Positions 15,516 through 24,514 of a DNA stretch of 41,889 bases are shown in pieces. Position numbers and translations under genes: made by a program. Each line of letters opens with the position of its first letter. Positions within the stretch are counted from its first letter, which is position 1. The stretch spans positions 1 to 41,889 of the forward strand of contig JAHAZJ010000073.1 in assembly GCA_018385315.1 (NCBI GenBank), in the 5' to 3' direction. Below the pieces are notes generated by a model that did not search any database, was not told the origin of the DNA, and saw only the letters and a program-made list of their open reading frames with translations. The stretch is from Treponema sp. (GTDB taxonomy: Bacteria; Spirochaetota; Spirochaetia; Treponematales; Treponemataceae).

Positions 15516-18371
15516 CTATAATTCAGGTTTCAAATTTACATTTACATAGTTTTTTGTATCAAGATATTTCTTTGCTGTTTCCATTAATGTATCCCCAGTA
15601 ATAACAGACAGAACATCCTTTTCTAAATCATAAAAATTTTCTGGCTGTTCTTTAAATACTGCAGAACTAAGAATATTTGCCATTATCCATTCATTGTTTC
15701 TGTAATTAGTTTCATATGTTCTTTTTACAGTTTCAGAAATTTTCTGCAAATAATCCTCATTTACTTTTTCACGCTGCAATAATTCTATCTGCTTCAAAAC
15801 TTCTGCAACTAATTCTTCTTCACGCTCTGGCTCACAACCAAAGCTAATCTGAACTGTATATTTTTTTTGATTATTTCCTTCAAATCCAGCATATACACTT
15901 ACTCCGTATGATCCGCCTTTTTCTTCGCGAATTGCTTCTCTCAGACGAATATCTAAAAGATTTTGGAGCATGTAAAGCTTCTGCATTTCAAGATAATCCT
16001 GTTTTAAATTATTAGACAAGGAAATTTCGCCTCCAAAAGCGAGGAATACAGTTCCCTGTTTATCAATTCCTTTATTCACTGTTGATGTAATTTTTCCTTT
16101 TGGAAATGGAACAATAATATCTTTTGCAGTTTCTTTTTTTGCTGCTGTACTTATGCTTCCAAGGTATGTACAACACAAATCAAGTAAAGCCTTTTCATCG
16201 TAATCACCAACAAAAACAAAAGTAAAATCTGATGGATCAGCAAAACGTTCTCTATAAATCTTTTCTGCTGTCTTCTGATCTATTTTAGCAGCAAATTCTG
16301 GTGTGACAGCACTATAACGAATGTTGTCCTTATACATAATATTTCTTATTTCCTGTAATAAAACATCTATTGGTTGTTTACCATAGGAATCTGCCTGGTT
16401 TTGTACATAATTCATCAAAATACTCCAGCCTTCATTTGTAAACTGAGGTTTTGTAAAAAGAAGATTTGTGAACTGGAAAAGATATTCCAAATCTTCTCTT
16501 GTTGCTGCTCCATTTATAGATTCTCTGTCGGCATAAATACTTGCTGAAACACCAAAGTTTTTTGTAGAAACCTTTTTCATTAATTCATTATAAGGTATTC
16601 CATATATACCAGATAAAATAGCATAATCAACTGCTACCTGAGATGATGGAAAATCTGCTTCTGAAACATAGTTTGAACCACCCCAGCTGGAAGCTGTCAT
16701 ATTAACCATGTTTGTCTGAAAATCTGTTTTTTTAGCAATAATCCTGATTCCATTATTAAGAACATATTCTTTTCCGCTAAAATCAGAAATTTCTTTTGAT
16801 GAAACTACTCTGCCTTTTTTCTTTGGTTTTTCCATAAGAGAATCATTAATTTCATCTTCTTCATAGGCTGAAATATCATCTGCTTTGTAATTTTCCCAAA
16901 TTTCCATTAATTCAGCTTCAGTAGGAATATCTTTTGAAGTATCAGGGGCAATAATGAACATTGCAGTTCCCCGTGTCTCATAAACTTCTGAAATATACTG
17001 ATTGATTTCTTCTAAAGTAATATATGGAATTATTTCGTTATATAATTTGTAATAATCATCTTCTGAAACTACAGTTTTTCCAATTAATTCATACTGCAAA
17101 ATACTTGTTGCATAAGTTTCAGATGTGATTTTATCTTTGTTTTTATAATACTGTTCCTCTTGAACAAGCATTTTTTGTTTATTTCTCTGAAGTTCAGACT
17201 CTGTTATGCCAAAAAATCTGAATCTATCATATTCCGTTATAAATGCTTTTAATGCTGCTTCAAAACTACCATCTTTTGGAACAAGACCTAAAAATCCAAA
17301 AAGATTTTTATTTGTCATATTATATTCGCCTGCCTGTGCAGCAAGCCATAATGACTGTGAGTTGTTTGTTATTGTTTCATATCTTTCATTTAATACTGAT
17401 GCCGAAATCTGATTCAATAAAGAGTTTCTAACATCTTCCTTTGTTTTGATTGCCCCAAAATCATCTTTCCGCATGTAGATATTTATTACAGGATATTTCT
17501 GCTCTTTATCTTTAATAATTGCAATTTCTTTTTTTGTCTGAACCGGTAAATCATAAACAGGACTTTGTTTTACTTCTGATGATGAAGGAATATCATTCAT
17601 GACTTCTTTTAAAGCTTTTTCTAATGTAGCTTCATCAATATCACCAACCGCTACAATAGCCATATTTTCTGGACGATACCATTTTTTATAAAAATCCAGG
17701 ATTCTTTCCCGTTTAATAGTTTTTATAATATTCATATCACCAATTGGTAATCGATTTTCAAACTGAGAATCTTTTAATAAAAGAGGAATCTGTTTTTCTG
17801 TGATACGACGATTTAAACCTTGTGAAAGTCTCCATTCTTCTGTAACAACACCTCTTTCTTTTTCAATTTCTTCAGAATCAAAGGAAACCGCACTTGCCCA
17901 ATCATGAAGTACAAGAAGACTTGTTTTTAAAATCTGTGGATCATCAGCCGGAATTTCCAGCATATATACGGTTTCTTCAAAAGAAGTGTAGGCATTTACT
18001 TCTGGTCCAAATCCCATACCAATTTTTTCAAAGTAATCTACAATGGCTCTTTTTTCAAAATTCTTTGTTCCATTAAAAGCAAGATGTTCTATAAAATGGG
18101 CAACACCTTTCTGATCTTCTTCCTCCATTGCAGAACCAGCTTTTACAACAAGACGTAAATAGATTCTATTTTTAGGTTCACCATTTTTCATTACATAGAA
18201 AGTCATTCCATTATCCAGCTTTCCTGCTTTTACAGCCGAATTCCATTTTAATTCATTTGAGAAAGAAGGTTGCTCTTCTGGTGCTTTTTCGGGTTTATTT
18301 GTATTTGTTGAAACACATGAAAAAACAAATAATAATCCAATTAAAATAAAAAGTATTTTTATAGGTTTCAT
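15516..18371 (-). CDS. M16-family zinc metallopeptidase, lipoprotein
   Basis: A 951-aa insulinase/PqqL-like protease. The N-terminus (MKPIKILFILIGLLFVFSC) is a lipoprotein signal with Cys19 as lipid site, so it is membrane-anchored outside the cytoplasm. The zinc motif is HFIEH (His92, Glu95, His96), with the downstream Glu in the EIEKERGVVTEEWR region. The usual duplicated arrangement is seen: an active N-terminal M16 half, then a second half starting around KEYVLNNGIRIIAKKT that lacks the HxxEH motif. Length matches two-chain-like PqqL/zinc proteases. A CAGGAG ribosome site precedes ATG 18371. It is followed at 7 nt by the propeller/HD-GYP sensor, suggesting shared expression of a surface protease and a signalling receptor. 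Substrate unknown. Confidence 0.88.
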   Translation of the reverse strand: MKPIKILFILIGLLFVFSCVSTNTNKPEKAPEEQPSFSNELKWNSAVKAGKLDNGMTFYVMKNGEPKNRIYLRLVVKAGSAMEEEDQKGVAHFIEHLAFNGTKNFEKRAIVDYFEKIGMGFGPEVNAYTSFEETVYMLEIPADDPQILKTSLLVLHDWASAVSFDSEEIEKERGVVTEEWRLSQGLNRRITEKQIPLLLKDSQFENRLPIGDMNIIKTIKRERILDFYKKWYRPENMAIVAVGDIDEATLEKALKEVMNDIPSSSEVKQSPVYDLPVQTKKEIAIIKDKEQKYPVINIYMRKDDFGAIKTKEDVRNSLLNQISASVLNERYETITNNSQSLWLAAQAGEYNMTNKNLFGFLGLVPKDGSFEAALKAFITEYDRFRFFGITESELQRNKQKMLVQEEQYYKNKDKITSETYATSILQYELIGKTVVSEDDYYKLYNEIIPYITLEEINQYISEVYETRGTAMFIIAPDTSKDIPTEAELMEIWENYKADDISAYEEDEINDSLMEKPKKKGRVVSSKEISDFSGKEYVLNNGIRIIAKKTDFQTNMVNMTASSWGGSNYVSEADFPSSQVAVDYAILSGIYGIPYNELMKKVSTKNFGVSASIYADRESINGAATREDLEYLFQFTNLLFTKPQFTNEGWSILMNYVQNQADSYGKQPIDVLLQEIRNIMYKDNIRYSAVTPEFAAKIDQKTAEKIYRERFADPSDFTFVFVGDYDEKALLDLCCTYLGSISTAAKKETAKDIIVPFPKGKITSTVNKGIDKQGTVFLAFGGEISLSNNLKQDYLEMQKLYMLQNLLDIRLREAIREEKGGSYGVSVYAGFEGNNQKKYTVQISFGCEPEREEELVAEVLKQIELLQREKVNEDYLQKISETVKRTYETNYRNNEWIMANILSSAVFKEQPENFYDLEKDVLSVITGDTLMETAKKYLDTKNYVNVNLKPEL

Positions 18372-18444
18372 AAAAACATTTCTCCTGAGACTTTATACTA
18401 ACAACTGTTATTCTCAATATAATTAATTTACTTTTTTTTGTACA

Positions 18445-18473
18445 TTGACCAAACATAAATTAAACTTTAATAT
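18445..18473 (+). promoter_or_regulatory. Promoter of the 173-aa orphan gene, leaderless type
   Basis: TTGACC (18445-18450), 17 bp, TAATAT (18468-18473). The start codon at 18482 is 8 nt after the -10 box, where the transcript should begin. There is no Shine-Dalgarno. Confidence 0.5.
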
Positions 18474-18481
18474 TTATACCT

Positions 18482-19003
18482 ATGATAAAACAGGCCCCAT
18501 TATTAACAGAATTTTTAGATGCAAATACAATTGCCTCTCTTTCAACTTTTTTAGAAAAAGATGAAAACTTTGAAGAAGCCGCAAATACAATTGCCTGTGC
18601 ATTCGGAGCAGATAAAGATTTTACTAAAAAAGATGATGAAGAAATTAAAAAACTTGTTTTAAGTTTTAAGCATAATCTTACACTTTTAATCCAGAAAACT
18701 TGGGTTGAAAAATCTGACATTGCATTAAAAGAACAGCTTTTATATCAGTTAGATCTTTTCCTTGGTAATGAAGAATGGTTAACTAACTATACTTTATTCC
18801 TTCAAATGATTAATCAGGCTGTGTTCCTTATGTTTGGACAAAAGCCGGATTCACCCGATTTTGACGAATACTCTTTGAGAATTGATCCTGAATTCGGCAT
18901 ATTCTGGTGGTATATTTCAAACCTTCCAACAAAAATAGAATGGTCTGAAGCTAAATGCAGAATTGCAATGATGCTAGGTATGTACTTCCTGGCAAATTAC
19001 TAA
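18482..19003 (+). CDS. Hypothetical protein, 173 aa
   Basis: I do not recognise a family. The protein is small, acidic in its first half and predicted mostly helical, without a signal peptide or membrane segment. Leu, Phe and aromatic residues are frequent (FGIFWWYISNLP, MMLGMYFLANY at the C-terminus). It reads as a genuine gene because it has its own promoter upstream, a strong terminator directly downstream, and codon use like its neighbours. The start at 18482 is set by the promoter position. It is divergent from the M16 protease gene and upstream of proA but separated from it by the terminator, so context gives no function. Confidence 0.7.
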   Translation: MIKQAPLLTEFLDANTIASLSTFLEKDENFEEAANTIACAFGADKDFTKKDDEEIKKLVLSFKHNLTLLIQKTWVEKSDIALKEQLLYQLDLFLGNEEWLTNYTLFLQMINQAVFLMFGQKPDSPDFDEYSLRIDPEFGIFWWYISNLPTKIEWSEAKCRIAMMLGMYFLANY

Positions 19004-19014
19004 TAACTAAGAAT

Positions 19015-19045
19015 GCCGGAACTTTTACAGTTTCGGCTTTTTTTT
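19015..19045 (+). terminator. Rho-independent terminator after the orphan gene
   Basis: An 8-bp stem GCCGGAAC/GTTTCGGC (one G-U pair), 7-nt loop, then eight T (19038-19045). It lies 11 nt past the stop codon at 19003. Confidence 0.9.
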
Positions 19046-19075
19046 AATTCATAAAGTAAAAATAATGGAGTTTTT

Positions 19076-20350
19076 ATGGAATTAGAAGCTGTTTATAAAT
19101 CTCTTAGATTTGCAAGTGAAAAAATCGCTCTTCAAAGTGCCAGTCTTAAAAATCAAGCACTAGCATTTGTTGCAGATGCTTTAGATAAAAATCGCTCTTA
19201 TATTATAGAGGCAAATAAAACTGATATTGAAAAGGGCCGTAAAAATGGGATGTCGGAGTCTTTAATTGACCGTCTTATACTGGATGATAAACGAATTGAT
19301 TCTATCATTGCCAGTGTAATAGATATTATTGCCCAAACAGATCCTATTGGTGAAGAAATTTCTGGATGGAAAACTCCAAACGGTTTAAATATCCGTCAGG
19401 TTAGAGTTCCTCTTGGTGTTGTAGCCATTATTTACGAAAGTCGTCCAAATGTAACTGTAGATGCTTTTGCCCTTGCTTATAAAAGTGGTAATGGAATTTT
19501 ACTTAGAGGTTCTGCTTCTGCATACAATTCAAATAAAGCTATCGTAAAGATTATAAAAAATGCCCTTAAAGATTGCAGTCCTTACGGAGAACCAGATGCA
19601 ATTGAACTGGTAGAAGTTAAAGACCATGATCACAGTGATGTAGATAAAATTCTTACTGCTGTAGGAAAAATTGATGTTGTACTTCCTAGAGGCGGCAAAA
19701 AATTAATTCAGAATGTAGTTTCTAATGCTAGAATTCCTGTAATTGAAACTGGAAGTGGCGTATGTCATCTTTACATAGACCATTCTGCTGATTTAGAAAA
19801 AGCTGTTAAAATTGCAGAAAATGCAAAAATCCAGCGGCCAAGCGTTTGTAATGCAATTGAATGTATTTTGGTTCATAAAGCAGTTGCAGAAGCTTTCCTT
19901 ACAAAAATGGCAGAAGCTTTTAATAATCGGGTAAAACTTCATGCTGATGAAAAAGCATATGAAATTCTTGCTAAAGCTAAAAATCTAAAAAAAGAAAATC
20001 TCTTTCAGGCTACCCAAGAAGATTTTGGAAACGAATATCTTGATTATGAATGCTGTGTAAAAGTTGTTCAGGATATTGAAGAAGCAATTCAATATATAAA
20101 CACACATAATACAAAACACAGCGAAAGTATTATTACCCAGAGTTTGCAAAATGCAAAAACTTTCCAGAAGCAAATTGATGCTTCCTGCGTTTATGTAAAT
20201 GCCAGCACTCGCTTTACAGATGGCGGCGAATTTGGTTTTGGTGCAGAACTGGGAATCAGTACTCAAAAACTCCATGCCCGGGGTCCAATGGGAATAAAAG
20301 CACTTACAACAACAAAATACTTAATCGATGGCGACGGTCAGATTAGATAA
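19076..20350 (+). CDS. proA: Glutamate-5-semialdehyde dehydrogenase (gamma-glutamyl phosphate reductase)
   Basis: A 424-aa NADPH-dependent reductase of the aldehyde dehydrogenase fold, second step of proline synthesis. Recognised by VPLGVVAIIYESRPNVTVDAFALAYKSGNGILLRG, DVVLPRGGKKLI, the catalytic Cys region AKIQRPSVCNAIECILVH, and the C-terminal FTDGGEFGFGAELGISTQKLHARGPMG. Length is normal. The ribosome site is TGGAG 7 nt before ATG. proB and proC lie about 1.6 kb downstream in the same direction, separated by an oppositely oriented symporter gene, so proA is transcribed separately. A bidirectional terminator follows. Confidence 0.95.
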   Translation: MELEAVYKSLRFASEKIALQSASLKNQALAFVADALDKNRSYIIEANKTDIEKGRKNGMSESLIDRLILDDKRIDSIIASVIDIIAQTDPIGEEISGWKTPNGLNIRQVRVPLGVVAIIYESRPNVTVDAFALAYKSGNGILLRGSASAYNSNKAIVKIIKNALKDCSPYGEPDAIELVEVKDHDHSDVDKILTAVGKIDVVLPRGGKKLIQNVVSNARIPVIETGSGVCHLYIDHSADLEKAVKIAENAKIQRPSVCNAIECILVHKAVAEAFLTKMAEAFNNRVKLHADEKAYEILAKAKNLKKENLFQATQEDFGNEYLDYECCVKVVQDIEEAIQYINTHNTKHSESIITQSLQNAKTFQKQIDASCVYVNASTRFTDGGEFGFGAELGISTQKLHARGPMGIKALTTTKYLIDGDGQIR

Positions 20351-20357
20351 CAAAAAA

Positions 20358-20395
20358 GGGCTGATTAATAACTTATAAATGCTATTAATCAGCCC
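20358..20395. terminator. Bidirectional terminator between proA and the symporter gene
   Basis: A perfect 13-bp stem (20358-20370 with 20383-20395). On the minus strand it is followed by six T; on the plus strand by ATTTATTTT. It serves two convergent genes. Confidence 0.85.
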
Positions 20396-20434
20396 ATTTA
20401 TTTTGCTTAATGCAAATCTAAATTAAAAATTTTA

Positions 20435-21832
20435 TTATCCAAAAATTCCAAATGAACCAAGAAGAATAATCAAAAGAAGAACTGGAGCTACAAATTTAAT
20501 CATAACAACATAAAGACCTTTTCTTCCAAATTTTTCTCCGTTCAAAGTAACTTCATCAATAATTGTTTTTGGTTTAACAACCCAGCCAATAAGAATACAA
20601 GTAAGAATTGCAACAATTGGCATAAGAAGATTGTTAGAAGCGTAATCAAGAATATCAAGAATCTGACCATTAACAACAGTTGCAAATGAAGCTTCAAAGT
20701 ACAATTTATTGTATCCAAGACAAACAATTACTGAAACTAAGAATCCAATTCCAGCCATTACTAAAGTTGCTTTCTGACGACTCCAGTGAAGTTTATCCAT
20801 CATACTAGAAACAATTGCTTCAAGAATTGATACAGCAGAAGTCAATGCTGCAAAAAGAACCATTACAAAGAACATAAGAGCAAACATTTCACCAAAGTCA
20901 CCCATAGACGAGAAAACTTTTGGCAATGTTACGAAGACTAATCCAGGACCAGCTGAAGTTAATCCTTCCTCCCCTGCAAATACATAAACAGCTGGAATAA
21001 TCATCATTCCTGCAATAATAGCAATTCCAGAGTCAAAAATTTCTATCTGATTAATTGATTTTCCAAGGTTTACATCTTTTTTCATGTAAGAACCATAAGC
21101 AACCATAATACCCATTGCAATAGACAATGAATAGAAAAGCTGTCCCATAGCATCAAGACAAATGCGAAGGAATCGTCCAAAGGTTAATCCTTTAAAATTT
21201 GGAATAAAGTAGATTCCTAATCCCTGAAGACCTGTTCTTGTTTCTCCGTTTCCATCTGTAAATTTAAGGAATACTGAATAAACTGCAATAAAAATTACAA
21301 GCACTGCAAGAATTGGCATAAGGATACGTGAATATTTTTCAATTCCGTTTTCTACACCTTTATAAACGATTACAAAACATAATGCAGCAAATAAGAATGT
21401 GTACAAAATTGGCTGCCACTGATGTGTAATAAATCCTGTAAAGAATCCGTCTACAACAGCTGCCTGTCCCTGGAATGCCAGATAAGTACTCATATATTTA
21501 ATTACCCAGCCACCAATTACACAATAATATGGGTAGATAATAAAAGGTACTATATAAGCAAAAATACCAATAAAGCCAAAGCCTTTGTGAATTTTTTTAT
21601 AAGCTGTAAGTGGACTTTCCTGTGTTTTACGACCAATTGCAACTTCTGTGGTAAGAAGTGCAAAACCAAATGTTAAAGCCAAAATAATGTAGATTAATAA
21701 AAATAATCCACCGCCATTTTTTGCAGCAAGGTTAGGGAAACGCCAGATGTTTCCTAATCCAACAGCACTACCTGCAGCTGCTAATACAAACCCAATTGAG
21801 CCTGTAAAGGAGTTACGTTTTTTCTCTTCCAT
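20435..21832 (-). CDS. Neurotransmitter:sodium symporter (NSS/SNF) family transporter
   Basis: A 465-aa inner-membrane protein with about eleven hydrophobic helices and the LeuT fold. The N-terminal signature GSIGFVLAAAGSAVGLGNIWRFPNLAAKNGGG contains the unwound first helix that binds sodium and substrate, followed by FLLIYIILALTFGFALLTTEVAIGR. It should import an amino acid with sodium. Length and missing twelfth helix resemble bacterial members such as MhsT and Tyt1. The substrate cannot be read from sequence; its position between proA and proBC is suggestive but it is on the opposite strand. An AGAGG ribosome site precedes ATG 21832. Divergent from proB, 93 nt apart. Confidence 0.92.
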   Translation of the reverse strand: MEEKKRNSFTGSIGFVLAAAGSAVGLGNIWRFPNLAAKNGGGLFLLIYIILALTFGFALLTTEVAIGRKTQESPLTAYKKIHKGFGFIGIFAYIVPFIIYPYYCVIGGWVIKYMSTYLAFQGQAAVVDGFFTGFITHQWQPILYTFLFAALCFVIVYKGVENGIEKYSRILMPILAVLVIFIAVYSVFLKFTDGNGETRTGLQGLGIYFIPNFKGLTFGRFLRICLDAMGQLFYSLSIAMGIMVAYGSYMKKDVNLGKSINQIEIFDSGIAIIAGMMIIPAVYVFAGEEGLTSAGPGLVFVTLPKVFSSMGDFGEMFALMFFVMVLFAALTSAVSILEAIVSSMMDKLHWSRQKATLVMAGIGFLVSVIVCLGYNKLYFEASFATVVNGQILDILDYASNNLLMPIVAILTCILIGWVVKPKTIIDEVTLNGEKFGRKGLYVVMIKFVAPVLLLIILLGSFGIFG

Positions 21833-21878
21833 AACTTTTCCTCTAGAAATTATAAATTTTTTTTAATTATAACATATT

Positions 21879-21907
21879 ATGACAAACATTTAAAATTATT
21901 CTATAAT
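21879..21907 (+). promoter_or_regulatory. Promoter of proB-proC
   Basis: ATGACA (21879-21884), 17 bp, consensus TATAAT (21902-21907). The predicted start near 21914 leaves a short leader containing a CAAGGA ribosome site. Confidence 0.6.
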
Positions 21908-21925
21908 CGTTCCAAGGATTAAAAA

Positions 21926-22726
21926 ATGAGTGAAGTTATTTCTCAGGCATTAAAGGATGCAAGAAAAATCGTAATTAAAATCGGAAGCAATACTCTGGCA
22001 AAAGCAGATGGAACTCAAAATACAGATTTTATGTCTAGCTTTGCAAAACAGTGTGCCGCTCTTATAAAAGATGGAAAACAGATTGTTGTAGTTTCTTCTG
22101 GAGCTCAGGTTGCAGGAGTTTCTACAGTAAATGGATGGGCACGAAAAAAAGATGTTCATTACAGACAAGCCCTTTGTTCTATTGGTCAGGTAGAATTAAT
22201 GCACCAGTGGAGAAAAGCTTTTGGCGCTGAAAATCTTCACATTGGTCAATTACTTCTTACAAAAGATGACTTTGAAAACGAACATCGCAGCTTAAACATC
22301 AGAAACACTTTATTTACTTTAGTTGATGAAGGCGTTGTTCCTATTATTAACGAAAATGACTCTGTAAGCTTTGATGAAATTAAAATTGGTGATAACGATA
22401 ACCTTTCTGCATTAACTGCCATTCTTTGGTCAGCAGATTTGCTTCTTCTTTTCAGCGATATTGACGGCATTTATACAGATAACCCAAAAACAAATCCACA
22501 GGCAAAATTAATTGAAAAAGTAGATTCTATTCCTGAACTAAGAAAAGAAATAACAATTGGCGAAACAAATGCTTTTGGAACTGGCGGAATTGAAACAAAA
22601 ATTCAGGCTGCAAAAAAAGTAACAGAATACGGCATTCAGATGATTCTTGCTAACGGTGGTGCAGAAAATGCCGTAGAAACTCTTTATGCAGGAAAGGGCA
22701 AAGGTACTTTATTCCAGGTAAAATAG
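21926..22726 (+). CDS. proB: Glutamate 5-kinase without PUA domain
   Basis: A 266-aa amino-acid kinase that phosphorylates glutamate at the start of proline synthesis. Motifs: RKIVIKIGSNTLA, IVVVSSGAQVAGV, GQLLLTKDDFENEHRSLNIRNTL, PIINENDSVSFDEIKIGDNDNLSA (substrate and Mg-ATP region), LLLFSDIDGIYTDNP and FGTGGIETKIQAAK. The C-terminal PUA domain found in E. coli ProB (367 aa) is absent; the protein ends just after the kinase domain, as in several other bacteria. Proline feedback sites in the kinase domain may still exist. proC begins 13 nt downstream, so the two form an operon. Confidence 0.94.
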   Translation: MSEVISQALKDARKIVIKIGSNTLAKADGTQNTDFMSSFAKQCAALIKDGKQIVVVSSGAQVAGVSTVNGWARKKDVHYRQALCSIGQVELMHQWRKAFGAENLHIGQLLLTKDDFENEHRSLNIRNTLFTLVDEGVVPIINENDSVSFDEIKIGDNDNLSALTAILWSADLLLLFSDIDGIYTDNPKTNPQAKLIEKVDSIPELRKEITIGETNAFGTGGIETKIQAAKKVTEYGIQMILANGGAENAVETLYAGKGKGTLFQVK

Positions 22727-22739
22727 AATGGGAGGAAAT

Positions 22740-23528
22740 ATGAAAATCGGTTGTATTGGAACAGGTGCAATGGGTGGCGCAATTATGCGTGCTGTTTGCA
22801 AAAAATATGATGTAAAAAACATTCTCGTAACAGATAAAAATGTTGAAATGGGAAAAGCCTTTGCAAAAGAAACGGGAGCTACATTTGTTGCTTCAAACAA
22901 AGATGTTTTAACTGCAGATTACATTTTCCTTGCTGTAAAACCACAATTTTTAGGAGATGTCTTTGATGAAATTGCATCTTCTATTTCAGAAAAATCTGTA
23001 ATCATTTCTATGGCTGCAGGTGTAAAAATTGAAAAATTAAACTCATGGGCTCCAAAAGCTCGCTTTATAAGAATGATGCCAAATGTTTGTGCCATGATTG
23101 GTCAGGCAATGACTGCCCTTTCTTATAATTCAAATATTACAAAAGAAGAAGCTGATACAGCTGTTCAGATTTTAAGCTCTGCTGGTAAAGTAGAAGTTGT
23201 TCCAGAAAAATTAATGGATTGTGTAACAGGTGTAAGTGGTTCAGGTCCTGCTTTTGTATTTATGTTTATTGAAGCAATGGCAGATGCTGCCGTTCGTTGC
23301 GGAATGCCTCGCTGTCAAGCTTATACTTATGCTGCTCAGACAGTTTATGGTTCAGCAGGTATGGTTTTAGAAACAGGAAAACATCCTGCAGTTCTTAAAG
23401 ATATGGTTTGTTCACCAGCCGGAACAACAATCGAAGGTGTTGCAGCTTTAGAAAAAGATGGTCTTAGAGATGCCGTTATTGATGCCGTAACAGCCGCTTA
23501 CAACAAATCAGTTTCATTGGGTAAATAA
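22740..23528 (+). CDS. proC: Pyrroline-5-carboxylate reductase
   Basis: A 262-aa NAD(P)H-dependent reductase for the last step of proline synthesis. The N-terminal Rossmann motif MKIGCIGTGAMGGAIMRAV, the substrate loop VSGSGPAFVFMFIEAMADAAVRCGM and the C-terminal VCSPAGTTIEGVAALEKDGLRDAVIDAV are standard. I place the start at ATG 22740, because the upstream in-frame ATG at 22728 is itself part of the strong GGGAGGAAAT ribosome site. It is 13 nt after proB and should be co-transcribed with it. No terminator hairpin is obvious after it. Confidence 0.95.
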   Translation: MKIGCIGTGAMGGAIMRAVCKKYDVKNILVTDKNVEMGKAFAKETGATFVASNKDVLTADYIFLAVKPQFLGDVFDEIASSISEKSVIISMAAGVKIEKLNSWAPKARFIRMMPNVCAMIGQAMTALSYNSNITKEEADTAVQILSSAGKVEVVPEKLMDCVTGVSGSGPAFVFMFIEAMADAAVRCGMPRCQAYTYAAQTVYGSAGMVLETGKHPAVLKDMVCSPAGTTIEGVAALEKDGLRDAVIDAVTAAYNKSVSLGK

Positions 23529-23569
23529 AGTATAATCCCAGTTATCTTTATTATATCATAAAAAAACTT

Positions 23570-23575
23570 TATAAT
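23570..23575 (+). promoter_or_regulatory. -10 box of metF, leaderless type
   Basis: A consensus TATAAT ends 6 nt before ATG 23582, with no Shine-Dalgarno between. The -35 region (near 23547) is AT-rich and not convincing. Confidence 0.4.
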
Positions 23576-23581
23576 ATTAAT

Positions 23582-24472
23582 ATGTTAATGAACACAAATA
23601 AAACAATATTTTCTTTTGAAATCTTTCCTCCAAAAAAAAATATGCCTATTGAAACAATCTTTAGTACTTTAGATGAACTTAAAGATTTGCGACCTGATTT
23701 TATTTCCGTTACTTTTGGTGCAGGTGGTAGTGAAAATTGTGACAATGCCCTTGCTATTGCAAAACGTATTAAAGATGAATGCAAAGTAGAATCTGTTATT
23801 CACATGCCAGCCATAAACATGACAAAAGCTGATGCAAAATACTGTCTCGAACAGTTTCAAACTGCAGGTATAGAAAATATCCTTGCTCTTAGAGGCGACA
23901 GAGTAGAAGGAAAAGAACCTTGCAGCGACTTCCCCCATGCCAGCGACTTAATAGAATTTATTTCTGCTTTTGATAAACTTCGCACCGATGGCAAAAAATT
24001 CCATATTTTTGGTGCCTGCTACCCAGAACTTCATCCCCAATCAGATTCTGTTTATTCCGATATAGATAATCTTAAAAAGAAAGTTGATGCTGGAGCTACA
24101 CATCTTTTGTCTCAGCTCTTCTTTGATAATGAAAAATTCTTCCGTTTTCAGGAACGCTGTCAGATTAAAGGTATAAATGTTCCAATTGAAGCTGGAATCA
24201 TGCCTGCTACAAATAAAAAATCAATTGAACGCATGGTAAGCATGACAAACGCTCAGCTTCCAAAAAAGTTCACAGATATGATGGAACGTTACGGTGAGCA
24301 TCCAGATGCAATTAGAGATGCAGGTATTGCTTATGCTATCGACCAGATTGTTGACCTGGTAACTCACGGTGTTCAGGGCATTCATTTATACACAATGAAT
24401 AATCCTCATGTAGCAAGAAAAATTTACGAAGCAACAAAGAGCTTATTTGAAGTTCCACCATTAGTAAAATAA
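23582..24472 (+). CDS. metF: Methylenetetrahydrofolate reductase
   Basis: A 296-aa flavin-dependent TIM-barrel reductase that makes 5-methyl-tetrahydrofolate for methionine synthesis. Motifs: FSFEIFPPKKN with the catalytic Glu, DFISVTFGAGGS, HMPAINMTKADAKYCLEQFQ, ENILALRGDR, FGACYPELHP, VDAGATHLLSQLFFDNEKFF, EAGIMPATNKKSI and GIHLYTMNNP. Length fits the bacterial single-domain enzyme. Start is ATG 23582 from the promoter position; ATG 23588 is also possible. It appears monocistronic and ends 66 nt before the palindrome controlling the ABC operon. Confidence 0.95.
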   Translation: MLMNTNKTIFSFEIFPPKKNMPIETIFSTLDELKDLRPDFISVTFGAGGSENCDNALAIAKRIKDECKVESVIHMPAINMTKADAKYCLEQFQTAGIENILALRGDRVEGKEPCSDFPHASDLIEFISAFDKLRTDGKKFHIFGACYPELHPQSDSVYSDIDNLKKKVDAGATHLLSQLFFDNEKFFRFQERCQIKGINVPIEAGIMPATNKKSIERMVSMTNAQLPKKFTDMMERYGEHPDAIRDAGIAYAIDQIVDLVTHGVQGIHLYTMNNPHVARKIYEATKSLFEVPPLVK

Positions 24473-24514
24473 ACTTCATTTCCAGCTTAATTCATAGGCT
24501 TTGATATAAATTTC

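Noticed and set aside
22728-22739. proC start at ATG 22728
   Set aside because: This ATG overlaps the GGGAGG ribosome site that serves ATG 22740, and the family N-terminus begins at MKIGCIG.
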